Positions 1-6,298 of a DNA stretch of 19,804 nucleotides are shown here, piece after piece. A program made the translations under genes and the position numbers. The notes under the pieces were generated by a model. The model had not been told where the DNA came from. It made no database searches and was given only the letters and a program-made list of their open reading frames with translations. The stretch is from CAG-877 sp963589235. Lineage in GTDB: Bacteria; Bacillota_I; Bacilli_A; RF39; UBA660. The DNA lies in assembly GCA_963589235.1 (NCBI GenBank), contig CAVAJX010000024.1:1-19804 (forward strand), in the 5' to 3' direction. Within the stretch, counting starts at the first letter, position 1. Every line of letters starts with the position of its first letter.

Positions 1-29
1 AAATTAATGATTTTTTCTCTCATTAATTT
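1..29. repeat. Inverted repeat at window edge, probably a terminator of the upstream gene
   Basis: Positions 1-10 (AAATTAATGA) are perfectly complementary to 20-29, with a T/C-rich loop at 11-19. No T-tract follows on the + strand, so it could serve a gene on either strand outside the window. The right arm overlaps the -35 box of the next promoter. Confidence 0.45.
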
Positions 30-55
30 ACACCTTAAAGTATACATGGTATAAT
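27..55 (+). promoter_or_regulatory. Sigma-A type promoter of the barstar-like gene
   Basis: TTTACA (27-32), a 17-nt spacer, then TATAAT (50-55) preceded by TGG, an extended -10. Transcription should start near 62, giving a leader of about 40 nt with an AAGGAGA ribosome site at 90-96. Confidence 0.75.
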
Positions 56-101
56 TATATGTAGATGTGACAGACAAATAGTAATTTGTAAGGAGAATTT
101 T

Positions 102-392
102 ATGAAGGAGTTTATTTTAGATGGTAATAACTTTGATAATTTAGAAGAATTTTATGAAGAAATTGATAAATTATTTACTAAAGATTTGAAATGGAAAACA
201 GGACACAATTATGATGCGTTTAATGATTTATTACGTGGTGGATTTGGAGTTTTTGATGAAGGACCTATATTAATAAAATGGCTAAATTATAAAAAAAGTA
301 AAAAAGATTTAGGAAATGAAGTTATCTTGACGTTGATAGAAATAATATTGGATTTTAATTCTGGTCATAAATGTAGATTAGAATTATACTAA
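102..392 (+). CDS. Barstar-like ribonuclease inhibitor, orphan
   Basis: A 96-residue protein resembling the barstar family, small intracellular proteins that block barnase-type ribonucleases. The family pattern is visible: a start with a beta strand ending in DGNNF, a helix, then GHNYDAFNDLLRGG, which lines up with the YGENLDALWDCLTG helix of barstar, then a hydrophobic ILIKWLNY strand and a final helix and strand. Length fits the family (about 90). The ATG is preceded by AAGGAGA at good spacing and by a strong promoter. No barnase-like nuclease lies next to it, so its partner is elsewhere or it has another role. It is not joined to the next gene: a hairpin spans its stop codon. The family call is from recalled similarity, not a search. 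Confidence 0.72.
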   Translation: MKEFILDGNNFDNLEEFYEEIDKLFTKDLKWKTGHNYDAFNDLLRGGFGVFDEGPILIKWLNYKKSKKDLGNEVILTLIEIILDFNSGHKCRLELY

Positions 393-418
393 TAAATTAC
401 AATTTATTAGTAAGATTA
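387..418 (+). terminator. Hairpin terminator over the stop codon of the barstar-like gene
   Basis: An 11-bp perfect stem (387-397 with 402-412) with loop TACA. The TAA stop (390-392) lies inside the left arm. The following tract is only moderately T-rich, so termination strength is uncertain. Confidence 0.6.
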
Positions 419-466
419 TTTTAATTATAAATATTATTTTGTTATTATTGGATGATATTTATAACA

Positions 467-498
467 AACTCAACCAAGCGTTGAGTTGATTCAACTTC
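467..498 (+). promoter_or_regulatory. Two mutually exclusive hairpins upstream of the lipoprotein gene
   Basis: Stem A pairs AACTCAAC (467-474) with GTTGAGTT (480-487). Stem B is the near-palindrome AGTTGATTCAACT, which reuses the right arm of stem A. No T-run follows directly, so this is not an ordinary terminator. It could be an operator or part of a leader. Otherwise 393-558 is plain AT-rich spacer. Confidence 0.35.
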
Positions 499-505
499 CT
501 AGTTA

Positions 506-534
506 TTTATTTAATTATAAAATATATGTATAAT
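506..534 (+). promoter_or_regulatory. Putative promoter of the lipoprotein gene
   Basis: TATAAT at 529-534 with a poor -35 (TTTATT, 506-511; 17-nt spacer). It predicts a leader of about 18 nt carrying the AAAGGAAG ribosome site (543-550). Confidence 0.45.
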
Positions 535-558
535 TAAATTCGAAAGGAAGTAAATGTC

Positions 559-1263
559 ATGAAAAATAAAATATTATTAATTTTACTATTAATTGTTGGA
601 ATGATGAGTTTAACCGCATGTGGTAACAAAAAAGAAAAAATGAGTGATGCTTTAAAATTCAAAGAGGAATATGAGAGCTTTAATGGTGAAAAAAATGATT
701 ATTTTAAATATAGAGATTTATCTATAAACGAAAAAAATCCTTTTGTTTATACTACTGCTGAAGATATTGTTAAAAGAATAGAAAATGAGGAAACGTTTAT
801 TGTATATTTTGGTGATCCAGAGTGTCCTTGGTGTAGAAGTGTAATAGAACAAGCTATAGAATCTGCAAATGAAAATAGTGTTGAAAAAATATATTACGTA
901 CGCGTATGGAAAGGTTTCCATAATGAAATATTAAGAGATGAGTATGAATTAAAAGATGGAAAACCTGTAATAAAAAGTAAAGGAACAGAAGCTTATTATA
1001 AGTTGTTAGAATATTTTGACAAATTATTAGATGATTACATATTAACTGATGAGAATGATAATACAGTTAAAACAGATGAAAAAAGACTTTTTGCTCCAAG
1101 TTTTGTTTCTATAAAAAATGGTAAAGCAGAAGAATTAATTGAGGGAATATCTCAAAAACAAGAAAACTTTAATTCCGAATTAAATGAAGAAGTAATAAAG
1201 GATGAAAAAGAAATATTTAATAATTTCTATGTAAAAACAAGTTTATGTACTGATAAATGTTAA
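559..1263 (+). CDS. Lipoprotein with thioredoxin-like CPWC domain
   Basis: A 234-residue secreted protein. Residues 1-20 are a lipoprotein signal peptide with lipobox LTAC, so Cys21 should be lipidated and the protein held on the outer face of the membrane. After a charged linker comes a thioredoxin-like segment: a hydrophobic strand (TFIVYFG) followed by DPECPWC, which places a CxxC redox pair at Cys89 and Cys92. A further Cys pair sits at the extreme C-terminus (SLCTDKC). It is probably an extracytoplasmic thiol-disulfide protein; it could instead be a non-catalytic relative like the bacteriocin-transport accessory proteins. It stands alone, with its own promoter and terminator. The redox motif is seen directly; substrate and direction of the reaction are unknown. 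Confidence 0.75.
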   Translation: MKNKILLILLLIVGMMSLTACGNKKEKMSDALKFKEEYESFNGEKNDYFKYRDLSINEKNPFVYTTAEDIVKRIENEETFIVYFGDPECPWCRSVIEQAIESANENSVEKIYYVRVWKGFHNEILRDEYELKDGKPVIKSKGTEAYYKLLEYFDKLLDDYILTDENDNTVKTDEKRLFAPSFVSIKNGKAEELIEGISQKQENFNSELNEEVIKDEKEIFNNFYVKTSLCTDKC

Positions 1264-1279
1264 AATTAGTTTAAAAAAT

Positions 1280-1320
1280 AGAGTATCATTTCATTATGAT
1301 TTGATACTTTTTTATTTTTT
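1280..1320 (+). terminator. Intrinsic terminator after the lipoprotein gene
   Basis: AGTATCA (1282-1288) pairs with TGATACT (1302-1308), extended by weak pairs, and is followed by a long T-rich run to about 1323. Confidence 0.75.
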
Positions 1321-1331
1321 TTTGGTATAAT
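1301..1331 (+). promoter_or_regulatory. Promoter of the YfhO-family gene, overlapping the preceding terminator
   Basis: TATAAT (1326-1331) is preceded by TGG, an extended -10. TTGATA (1301-1306) in the right arm of the terminator stem could be the -35, though the 19-nt spacer is long. The leader would be only about 11 nt. Confidence 0.5.
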
Positions 1332-1348
1332 TTTGTTGGTGATTATAA

Positions 1349-3538
1349 ATGAGTAAAGTAGTTAAGAAATATAAATATGGAATACTAGCATTTTTACTTT
1401 CATTTTTAGTTGGATGTTTAGTAGTTTTACCTAATACATTTTTGGGGAAAGGATTATTTTTTTTAGGACCTGATTTTAATTTACAACAAATGGTATTTGG
1501 TGAAGTTATTAATTACTCATTAAAAGATGGTAGTTATTTATGGACTTGGTTTAATGATTTAGGAAGTAACTTTATAGGAACATTTAGTTTTTATAATTTA
1601 TTTAGTCCTTTTAATGTTATTTCATATTTGTTTCCGGCTACTTGGTATCCTTATTTATGTCCATTTTTAATGATTATCAAATTTGGTGTAGCTGGTTTAA
1701 CTTCATATTTATTTATGAGGCGTTATGTTAAAGATAAAAAATTAGTATTACTTGGATCTTTATTATATTCTTTTTCTGGTTTTCAACTCACAAATATGTT
1801 ATTTCATTTCTATGATTCTGTCGTTTTGTTTCCTTTGCTTTTATATACTTTAGATAATTTAGTTTATGATAATAAAAAAGGATATTTTGCTTTGACAGTT
1901 TCTTTGTTAGCTTTTACAAACTGGTTTATGTTTATAGGGGAAGTTGTTTTTGTTGTTATTTATTATGTTATTAAAGTCATTTGTAAAAGTTATGATTTTA
2001 ATGTTAAAAAGTTCTTTTCTATTTTATTAGAAGGAGTGCTTGGAACATTACTTGCTAGTGTTGTATTAATACCATCATTATTATTTACAATTTCTAATCC
2101 TAGAATTAATAATAATTTTACTTTGATTAATTCTTTAAAATATAGTAGTTTAATTGATTATATCGAAATATTTAGGTCGTTTTTCTTCCCTTCAGAAGTT
2201 ATGACTCCAAGAGCTTATTTAAATGCGGATAATTATAATAGTATTGATTTATATTTACCATTTATTGGTTCTGTTCTAGCAATTTCCTATGCATTTAATA
2301 GGAGAAAAAACTGGCTTAGTATATTGATATTTACATGTATTTTATTTATGTTTGTACCGGTACTTAATAGTTCATTTTTCTTGTTTACAACTAAGTATTA
2401 TGCAAGATGGTTTTATATGCCAACACTTGTTTTATCTTTACTTTCTATAAAATGTATAGAAGAAAATATTAGTATTAAAACTGGTGTTCTTACTTCACTT
2501 TTAGGTTTAGTAGTGATGATTTTATTGTACTTTGTGTTAACATATAGACATCCGGGTATAGAATATATTCATGATATTAAATATGTTGTTATGATGATTG
2601 GATTTATGCTTATTAATTTACTTATACTTGTACTTGTGTATGGCTCTAAAAATAGACTCAAGTATTTATTTGTTTTTGTAATACTATTTTCTGGTATCTG
2701 GTCTAATTATACGATTTATAAATATAGAAATAATAGTTTTGAGTATAACAAAAAATATTATGATTTTATGAATAGTTATAAAGAAATAAAATTTGATGAG
2801 TTAGTTAGAAGTAATTCATTTTTAGGATGTTATTCTAATCAAGGAATGATTTTTAAAAATGGTAATTTGTTATCTTTTAATACTAATAAGTCTGGCGCTG
2901 CTTTTGAATTTTATAATAGTGTTGATTATCAAGGACTTATTTCTACTAATATTGAAGTGAATAATCCTTTAAATGATTTCTTATCTGTTAAATATTTCAT
3001 TTCATGTACTAATGAAAAAAGAGAAGATTATGAACTTTATAAGAAGACTAAAAATTATCAGATTTATTTAAATGATAATTATAAAGAGTTAGGTTTTGTA
3101 TTTAATAAATATATTAGTAATAAGGAATTTTTAAGTAAAAATACTGAAGAAAAATATAGGATTATAAATGATATGATTATACTTAATAATAAGCAAATTG
3201 ATAAGTATAAAGAACTTTATAATGATGATGTTGAAGTTCGTTCTAATACTTTTAAATTTGTTAATAATGGTTTTAATGCAAAAATTGATGTTTCTAAAGA
3301 TACTTTAGTTTTATATACAGTTCCATATGATAAAGGATGGAAGGCTTTTGTTAATAAAAAGGAAGTTAAAATTGAAAAAGTTGATAATGGTTTAATGGCT
3401 GTTAAGATAAATAAGGGTGTTAATAATATTAAATTTACTTATTATCCTCCTGGTTTAAAACTAGGATTAATATTATCAATTGTTTCATATATTAGTTTAT
3501 TGGTTTATATTATTTTGAATAAACACTATAGTAAGTAG
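1349..3538 (+). CDS. YfhO-family multi-pass membrane protein
   Basis: A 729-residue polytopic membrane protein with about a dozen hydrophobic segments between residues 10 and 470, then a large non-membrane domain and a final membrane helix near the C-terminus. The first outside loop has LGPDF with Asp42 and a QQMVFGE motif, followed by a conserved loop rich in FNDLG and FSPFN. The tail has the family's PYDKGWKAFVNKKEV, YYPPGLKLG and last helix. YfhO proteins have a GT-C-like layout, and in Bacillus YfhO takes part in adding sugar to lipoteichoic acid, so a role in sugar transfer to the envelope is likely. The substrate cannot be read from sequence. The ribosome site is weak (GGTGAT, 1338-1343). 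It has a single-gene layout with its own terminator, and is somewhat shorter than Bacillus YfhO. Confidence 0.82.
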   Translation: MSKVVKKYKYGILAFLLSFLVGCLVVLPNTFLGKGLFFLGPDFNLQQMVFGEVINYSLKDGSYLWTWFNDLGSNFIGTFSFYNLFSPFNVISYLFPATWYPYLCPFLMIIKFGVAGLTSYLFMRRYVKDKKLVLLGSLLYSFSGFQLTNMLFHFYDSVVLFPLLLYTLDNLVYDNKKGYFALTVSLLAFTNWFMFIGEVVFVVIYYVIKVICKSYDFNVKKFFSILLEGVLGTLLASVVLIPSLLFTISNPRINNNFTLINSLKYSSLIDYIEIFRSFFFPSEVMTPRAYLNADNYNSIDLYLPFIGSVLAISYAFNRRKNWLSILIFTCILFMFVPVLNSSFFLFTTKYYARWFYMPTLVLSLLSIKCIEENISIKTGVLTSLLGLVVMILLYFVLTYRHPGIEYIHDIKYVVMMIGFMLINLLILVLVYGSKNRLKYLFVFVILFSGIWSNYTIYKYRNNSFEYNKKYYDFMNSYKEIKFDELVRSNSFLGCYSNQGMIFKNGNLLSFNTNKSGAAFEFYNSVDYQGLISTNIEVNNPLNDFLSVKYFISCTNEKREDYELYKKTKNYQIYLNDNYKELGFVFNKYISNKEFLSKNTEEKYRIINDMIILNNKQIDKYKELYNDDVEVRSNTFKFVNNGFNAKIDVSKDTLVLYTVPYDKGWKAFVNKKEVKIEKVDNGLMAVKINKGVNNIKFTYYPPGLKLGLILSIVSYISLLVYIILNKHYSK

Positions 3539-3560
3539 CTATAGTGTTTTAGTATTTTTT
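3521..3560 (+). terminator. Terminator containing the stop codon of the YfhO-family gene
   Basis: An 11-bp perfect stem (3521-3531 with 3539-3549), loop TAAGTAG holding the TAG stop (3536-3538), and a T-rich tail to 3560. Confidence 0.85.
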
Positions 3561-3573
3561 AATAAATATTTCA

Positions 3574-3579
3574 TATAAT
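3574..3579 (+). promoter_or_regulatory. Putative -10 box upstream of the recombinase
   Basis: TATAAT at 3574-3579 without a recognisable -35. A start near 3586 would place the 20-codon mini-ORF first on the transcript and the recombinase TTG about 60 nt in. Confidence 0.4.
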
Positions 3580-3607
3580 TAGATGAATGTTTATTAAGGA
3601 GATATTA

Positions 3608-3670
3608 ATGAGACAATTTTTTAGTTATATGTTTTTAAGGATATATTTTTGGATACAGCTATTTATGTAA
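3608..3670 (+). CDS. Possible 20-codon leader ORF overlapping the recombinase start
   Basis: ATG at 3608 has a far better ribosome site (AAGGAGA, 3596-3602) than the recombinase itself. It encodes 20 mostly aromatic and hydrophobic residues beginning MRQFFSYMF and ends at TAA 3668-3670, overlapping the recombinase start in another frame by 22 nt. It may be a translational coupler or damper for the recombinase, or a chance ORF. No homolog is known to me. Confidence 0.35.
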   Translation: MRQFFSYMFLRIYFWIQLFM

Positions 3671-4458
3671 GAGTTTCTACAGAGGAACAGGCAAGGGATG
3701 GTTTTAGTATTCATGCTCAAATGAATAAGTTAACGAAGTATGCTGAAGTAAATGACTGGAAAATTGTTGATTATTATATAGATGATGGTATTTCTGGAAA
3801 AAGTTTAAAAGAACGACCAGAGGTTTTAAGATTAATTCAGGATGTTAGATCTGGTAAAGTTAAAAATGTTTTGGTTTATAAGCTGGATAGATTAACAAGG
3901 AGTGTAAAGGATTTAATATATTTAATTGAGTTATTTAGTGATAATAATTGTACATTTAATTCTCAGACAGAAAAAATAGATACTTCTAACGCTGTTGGGA
4001 GAATGTTTGTAAAGATTATTGGTATTTTTGCAGAATTTGAAAGGGAAAATTTAGCAGAAAGAGTTTCTTTAGGTTATGAGCAAAAGACAAGGGAAGGTAA
4101 TTATACAAATTGTAATGGGGTTTATGGATATGACTATGTGCTTGGCGTTGGACTTAGAGTGAATGAAAAAGAAGCTGTTGTTGTTAAAGAGATATATCGC
4201 TGGTATTTAAAAGGTAATTCAATGTTAGCTATTTCTAAGATGTTACAAGAGAGGGATATTCCTACTAAAAGAGGTGGAATTTGGAGGCAGTCTACTATTA
4301 AATCAATTCTTACTAATCCTATTTATATAGGTAATGTTAGATATGGGCTTAGAAAAAAGAATAAGTTTGAAGTTCCTGGTAGGGATATAGTTCCTATTGT
4401 TGATAGAGAAGTTTTTTTTAAAGTTCAAAAAAAGTTTGATAAGAAGAGAGGCAAATAG
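3649..4458 (+). CDS. Short serine recombinase lacking the zinc-ribbon and coiled-coil region
   Basis: A 269-residue site-specific recombinase of the large serine group. The catalytic N-terminal domain (about 1-140) shows the nucleophile Ser10 in YVRVSTEEQ, the second active-site block YKLDRLTRS, and the helix E region FAEFERENLAERV. It is followed by the recombinase (DNA-binding) domain at about 155-250 with IYRWYLKGNSM, an IPTKRGGIWRQSTI block and LTNPIYIGNVRYG. Typical members have 450 or more residues with a Cys4 zinc ribbon and coiled coil. This one stops just where those should begin, and its terminator follows cleanly, so the gene end looks settled rather than freshly broken. The start is a TTG with a modest AAGGAT site; the MDTAIYVRVST start matches the family. 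It may act as an invertase or resolvase or be a mobile-element remnant; no att sites were identified. Confidence 0.85.
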   Translation: MDTAIYVRVSTEEQARDGFSIHAQMNKLTKYAEVNDWKIVDYYIDDGISGKSLKERPEVLRLIQDVRSGKVKNVLVYKLDRLTRSVKDLIYLIELFSDNNCTFNSQTEKIDTSNAVGRMFVKIIGIFAEFERENLAERVSLGYEQKTREGNYTNCNGVYGYDYVLGVGLRVNEKEAVVVKEIYRWYLKGNSMLAISKMLQERDIPTKRGGIWRQSTIKSILTNPIYIGNVRYGLRKKNKFEVPGRDIVPIVDREVFFKVQKKFDKKRGK

Positions 4459-4476
4459 TTGAGTTTTGCCTTTTGT
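4449..4476 (+). terminator. Recombinase terminator with stop codon in the loop
   Basis: AGGCAAA (4449-4455) pairs with TTTGCCT (4465-4471), followed by TTTTGTT. The TAG stop (4456-4458) and the TTGAGT hexamer of the next promoter both lie in the loop. Confidence 0.8.
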
Positions 4477-4487
4477 TATATTAGAAT
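4459..4487 (+). promoter_or_regulatory. Promoter of the pyrophosphatase-like gene inside the recombinase terminator
   Basis: TTGAGT (4459-4464), a 17-nt spacer, TAGAAT (4482-4487). A second possible -10, TGTTATATT, ends at 4482. The leader would be very short, about 12 nt, starting with the AGAGGTGAT ribosome site. Confidence 0.5.
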
Positions 4488-4505
4488 TATGTTAGAGGTG
4501 ATGTT

Positions 4506-4844
4506 ATGAGTAATGCTAAAGATTTTTTAGGAAAAGTAGTTGAGGTACATATGGATAGACCCTTGGCTACAAAACATCCAAAACATGGATTTATATACAT
4601 GGTAAATTATGGGTATATTCCTAATACTATTTCTGCTGATGGAGAAGAACTTGATGCTTATGTTTTAGGAGTTTTTGAGCCAGTTTCTACATTTACTGGA
4701 AAGGTTATTGCGATAGTACATAGAACTAATGATGATGACGATAAATTGGTTGTTGTACCAGAAGGAAAAGAATATTCAGATGAGGCAATAAAAGCACTTA
4801 CAGAGTTTCAGGAAAGATTCTTTGAATCAGTTATTATTAGATAG
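4506..4844 (+). CDS. Short family I inorganic pyrophosphatase-like protein
   Basis: A 112-residue protein related to soluble family I pyrophosphatases, which hydrolyse PPi to phosphate with Mg2+ in the cytoplasm. Recognisable blocks are HPKHGFIY, NYGYIPNT (residues 34-41), the signature-like DGEELDAYVLG (45-55) and DDDDKLVVVPEGK (76-88). In the classic signature the third position is Asp; here it is Glu47, while Asp45 and Asp50 are kept. Typical enzymes have 160-180 residues, and this protein ends before the C-terminal Tyr-Lys pair that binds phosphate. It probably belongs to a compact Firmicute subgroup; activity on PPi is likely but not certain. The strong ribosome site AGAGGTGAT fixes the start. 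Confidence 0.72.
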   Translation: MSNAKDFLGKVVEVHMDRPLATKHPKHGFIYMVNYGYIPNTISADGEELDAYVLGVFEPVSTFTGKVIAIVHRTNDDDDKLVVVPEGKEYSDEAIKALTEFQERFFESVIIR

Positions 4845-4871
4845 TTTTAAAAGATTAATTAATATTAGATG

Positions 4872-4877
4872 TATAAT
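4872..4877 (+). promoter_or_regulatory. Possible -10 box of the Cys-rich protein gene
   Basis: TATAAT at 4872-4877 with no clear -35. It would give a leader of about 90 nt to the start chosen here. Confidence 0.3.
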
Positions 4878-4974
4878 TTAAAAGAAATAGTAATCAGTAG
4901 AATAGTTATTGGTTTTTGAGGTTAGTTTGTATAAGAAATATACTAAAGATAATATGAAAGAAAGATGTGTAGTA

Positions 4975-5547
4975 ATGAAGAAAATAACTAAAAATTATTA
5001 TAAAGCGACTAGGTTTTTATTTTTGTATAAAAGTTTTTTATACCGTTTTGTAACTTTTCCTACTGATTCTAAAGAATTTCAAGACCAGATAATAGTAAAT
5101 GCTTTAAATATGAAAAATCGAAAAAGAAGAATAACCTATATTTATGATTCTGCTTGTAAAATTATAGATGATTATAATGCCGGTGAAAATATATGTGGAT
5201 TTAAAAAATGCCAGTGTTATCTTAATCGAAATACCAAGTATAAATATGGTTGTTGCAGATTATGTAAATATAAATCTGATATAGGTTGTCTAACTAGTAA
5301 TTTGGCTTGTAAATTATTTAACTGTTCAGAGGTGTGTTCAAGAAGAAGAGTAATAAAATGCGAAGATTTAAAAATATTAAAAGTTTTAAGTATAAGACAA
5401 AGATTTGTTGTTAAATCTGATTATTTTTCATTAAGAGAGGATGTTTTAAAGGATTTATATTGCTATACATTGACTTTTGCTATTATAAGAATAATATTAC
5501 GTTTATTTAAGAATATAATAGTCCGTAATAAAAAAACATATGAATAA
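4975..5547 (+). CDS. Cysteine-rich protein of unknown function
   Basis: About 190 residues, basic, not recognised. The middle holds a dense Cys cluster: CGFKKCQC, then CCRLC, then GC, CKLFNC and a last C within about 50 residues, roughly ten Cys, suggesting bound metal (zinc or Fe-S) or a compact metal-binding fold. The N-terminal part is Lys/Tyr/Phe rich, and a hydrophobic stretch near the end (TLTFAIIRIILRLF) may be an amphipathic or membrane helix. The start is uncertain: ATG 4975, ATG 4954 and TTG 4909 are in one frame and none has a good ribosome site. ATG 4975 gives the usual Lys-rich opening MKKITKNYYK. The gene stands alone between the pyrophosphatase-like gene and a pseudogene, and has a good terminator. 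Confidence 0.6.
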   Translation: MKKITKNYYKATRFLFLYKSFLYRFVTFPTDSKEFQDQIIVNALNMKNRKRRITYIYDSACKIIDDYNAGENICGFKKCQCYLNRNTKYKYGCCRLCKYKSDIGCLTSNLACKLFNCSEVCSRRRVIKCEDLKILKVLSIRQRFVVKSDYFSLREDVLKDLYCYTLTFAIIRIILRLFKNIIVRNKKTYE

Positions 5548-5564
5548 TATATAATTTACTTATA

Positions 5565-5594
5565 AGATTAGTTTGCAATATAACTAATTTTTTT
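5565..5594 (+). terminator. Terminator after the Cys-rich protein gene
   Basis: A 9-bp stem (5565-5573 with 5582-5590, ends are weak pairs), loop TGCAATAT, running into seven T residues. Confidence 0.75.
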
Positions 5595-5692
5595 CTTGAT
5601 ATATTTAATTTTGAATTAAAAAGTGATTATGGTGTAAGTTTTGAGAACATTGTTAAGCTTTGAATTTTTTTCTATGATAATATTAACATACG

Positions 5693-6214
5693 ACTAAACT
5701 TGTACGTTTTTATGAAGGAGCAGATGGATTAAAAACTGGACATACTGATAATGCTGGTTATTGTTTAGCAGCAACTGCTAAGAAGAATAATATGCGTTTG
5801 ATCGCAATAGTTTTAGGAGAAGAAAATAGTAAGATTAGAAATAGTGAGACTATGGCTCTTTTAGATTATGGATTTATGAATACAAAGTTCAACTTATTGA
5901 AAAAGTCTGGTCAGATTGTGGAAAAAATAAAATTAGATAAATCTAATCGTTCTATGGTAGATGTTTCATTAAAAAATGATTTAGGTGTTGTTGAATTAGT
6001 TGATGATAAAAAACATAATTACAAATATAATATAGTTTTGGATAATATTAAATTACCTATTAAGGCAGGAAGTACAGTTGGTAAAATGATGGTATTAGAA
6101 AATGATAAGGAAATTTCTTCTACGGATTTAATTGTTAAAAAAGATGTTAATGAGTTGAGTTTTACAGAATTATTTTATAGTAGTATTAAGAGTATTGTAT
6201 CTGGTCAATTGTAG
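5693..6214 (+). pseudogene. 5'-truncated D-Ala-D-Ala carboxypeptidase (DacA/DacF type), C-terminal relic
   Basis: The reading frame opens without a start at 5693 with TKLVRFYEGADGLKTGHT, the KTG box region of penicillin-binding D,D-carboxypeptidases (KTG codons 5732-5740), then GYCLAATAKKNNMRLIAIVLGE, and continues about 140 codons through the C-terminal beta-rich domain to TAG at 6212-6214. The catalytic SxxK and SxN motifs and the signal peptide are absent. In the +1-shifted frame just upstream, YDNIN (5673-5687) would join to TKLV if two bases were removed, hinting at a frameshift at about 5688-5692; before that are stops. The ATG at 5792 has no ribosome site and would make a protein lacking every catalytic motif. 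I read it as a decayed paralog; an intact copy is expected elsewhere. Confidence 0.75.
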
Positions 6215-6232
6215 TGTAAATATTTTGGTTTT

Positions 6233-6265
6233 AGAGGAAATATAGATGTATTTCTTCTTTTTCTT
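6233..6265 (+). terminator. Terminator of the carboxypeptidase relic
   Basis: A 10-bp stem (6233-6242 with 6249-6258, one G-T pair), loop TAGATG, followed by a T-rich tract. The retained terminator fits a gene that lost only its 5' part. Confidence 0.75.
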
Positions 6266-6274
6266 TGTTATAAT
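6266..6274 (+). promoter_or_regulatory. Extended -10 promoter of the GDSL hydrolase gene
   Basis: TGTTATAAT lies directly behind the T-tract of the preceding terminator. No good -35 is seen. Predicted leader about 18 nt. Confidence 0.55.
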
Positions 6275-6298
6275 TGTTTTTGTAGTAGGAGGATGTAT

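Noticed and set aside
718..921. Minus-strand ORF of 67 codons within the lipoprotein gene
   Set aside because: It is antisense to a convincing CDS, has no ribosome site and resembles no protein family; AT-rich shadow.
5598..5662. Open stretch reading FELKSDYGVSFENIVKL upstream of the carboxypeptidase relic
   Set aside because: It looks coding-like but has no start and no clear match to the missing carboxypeptidase half; too short to call.
3500..6260. Invertible segment or att sites around the recombinase
   Set aside because: I looked for matching direct or inverted repeats flanking the recombinase and found only terminator hairpins; nothing long enough to claim.
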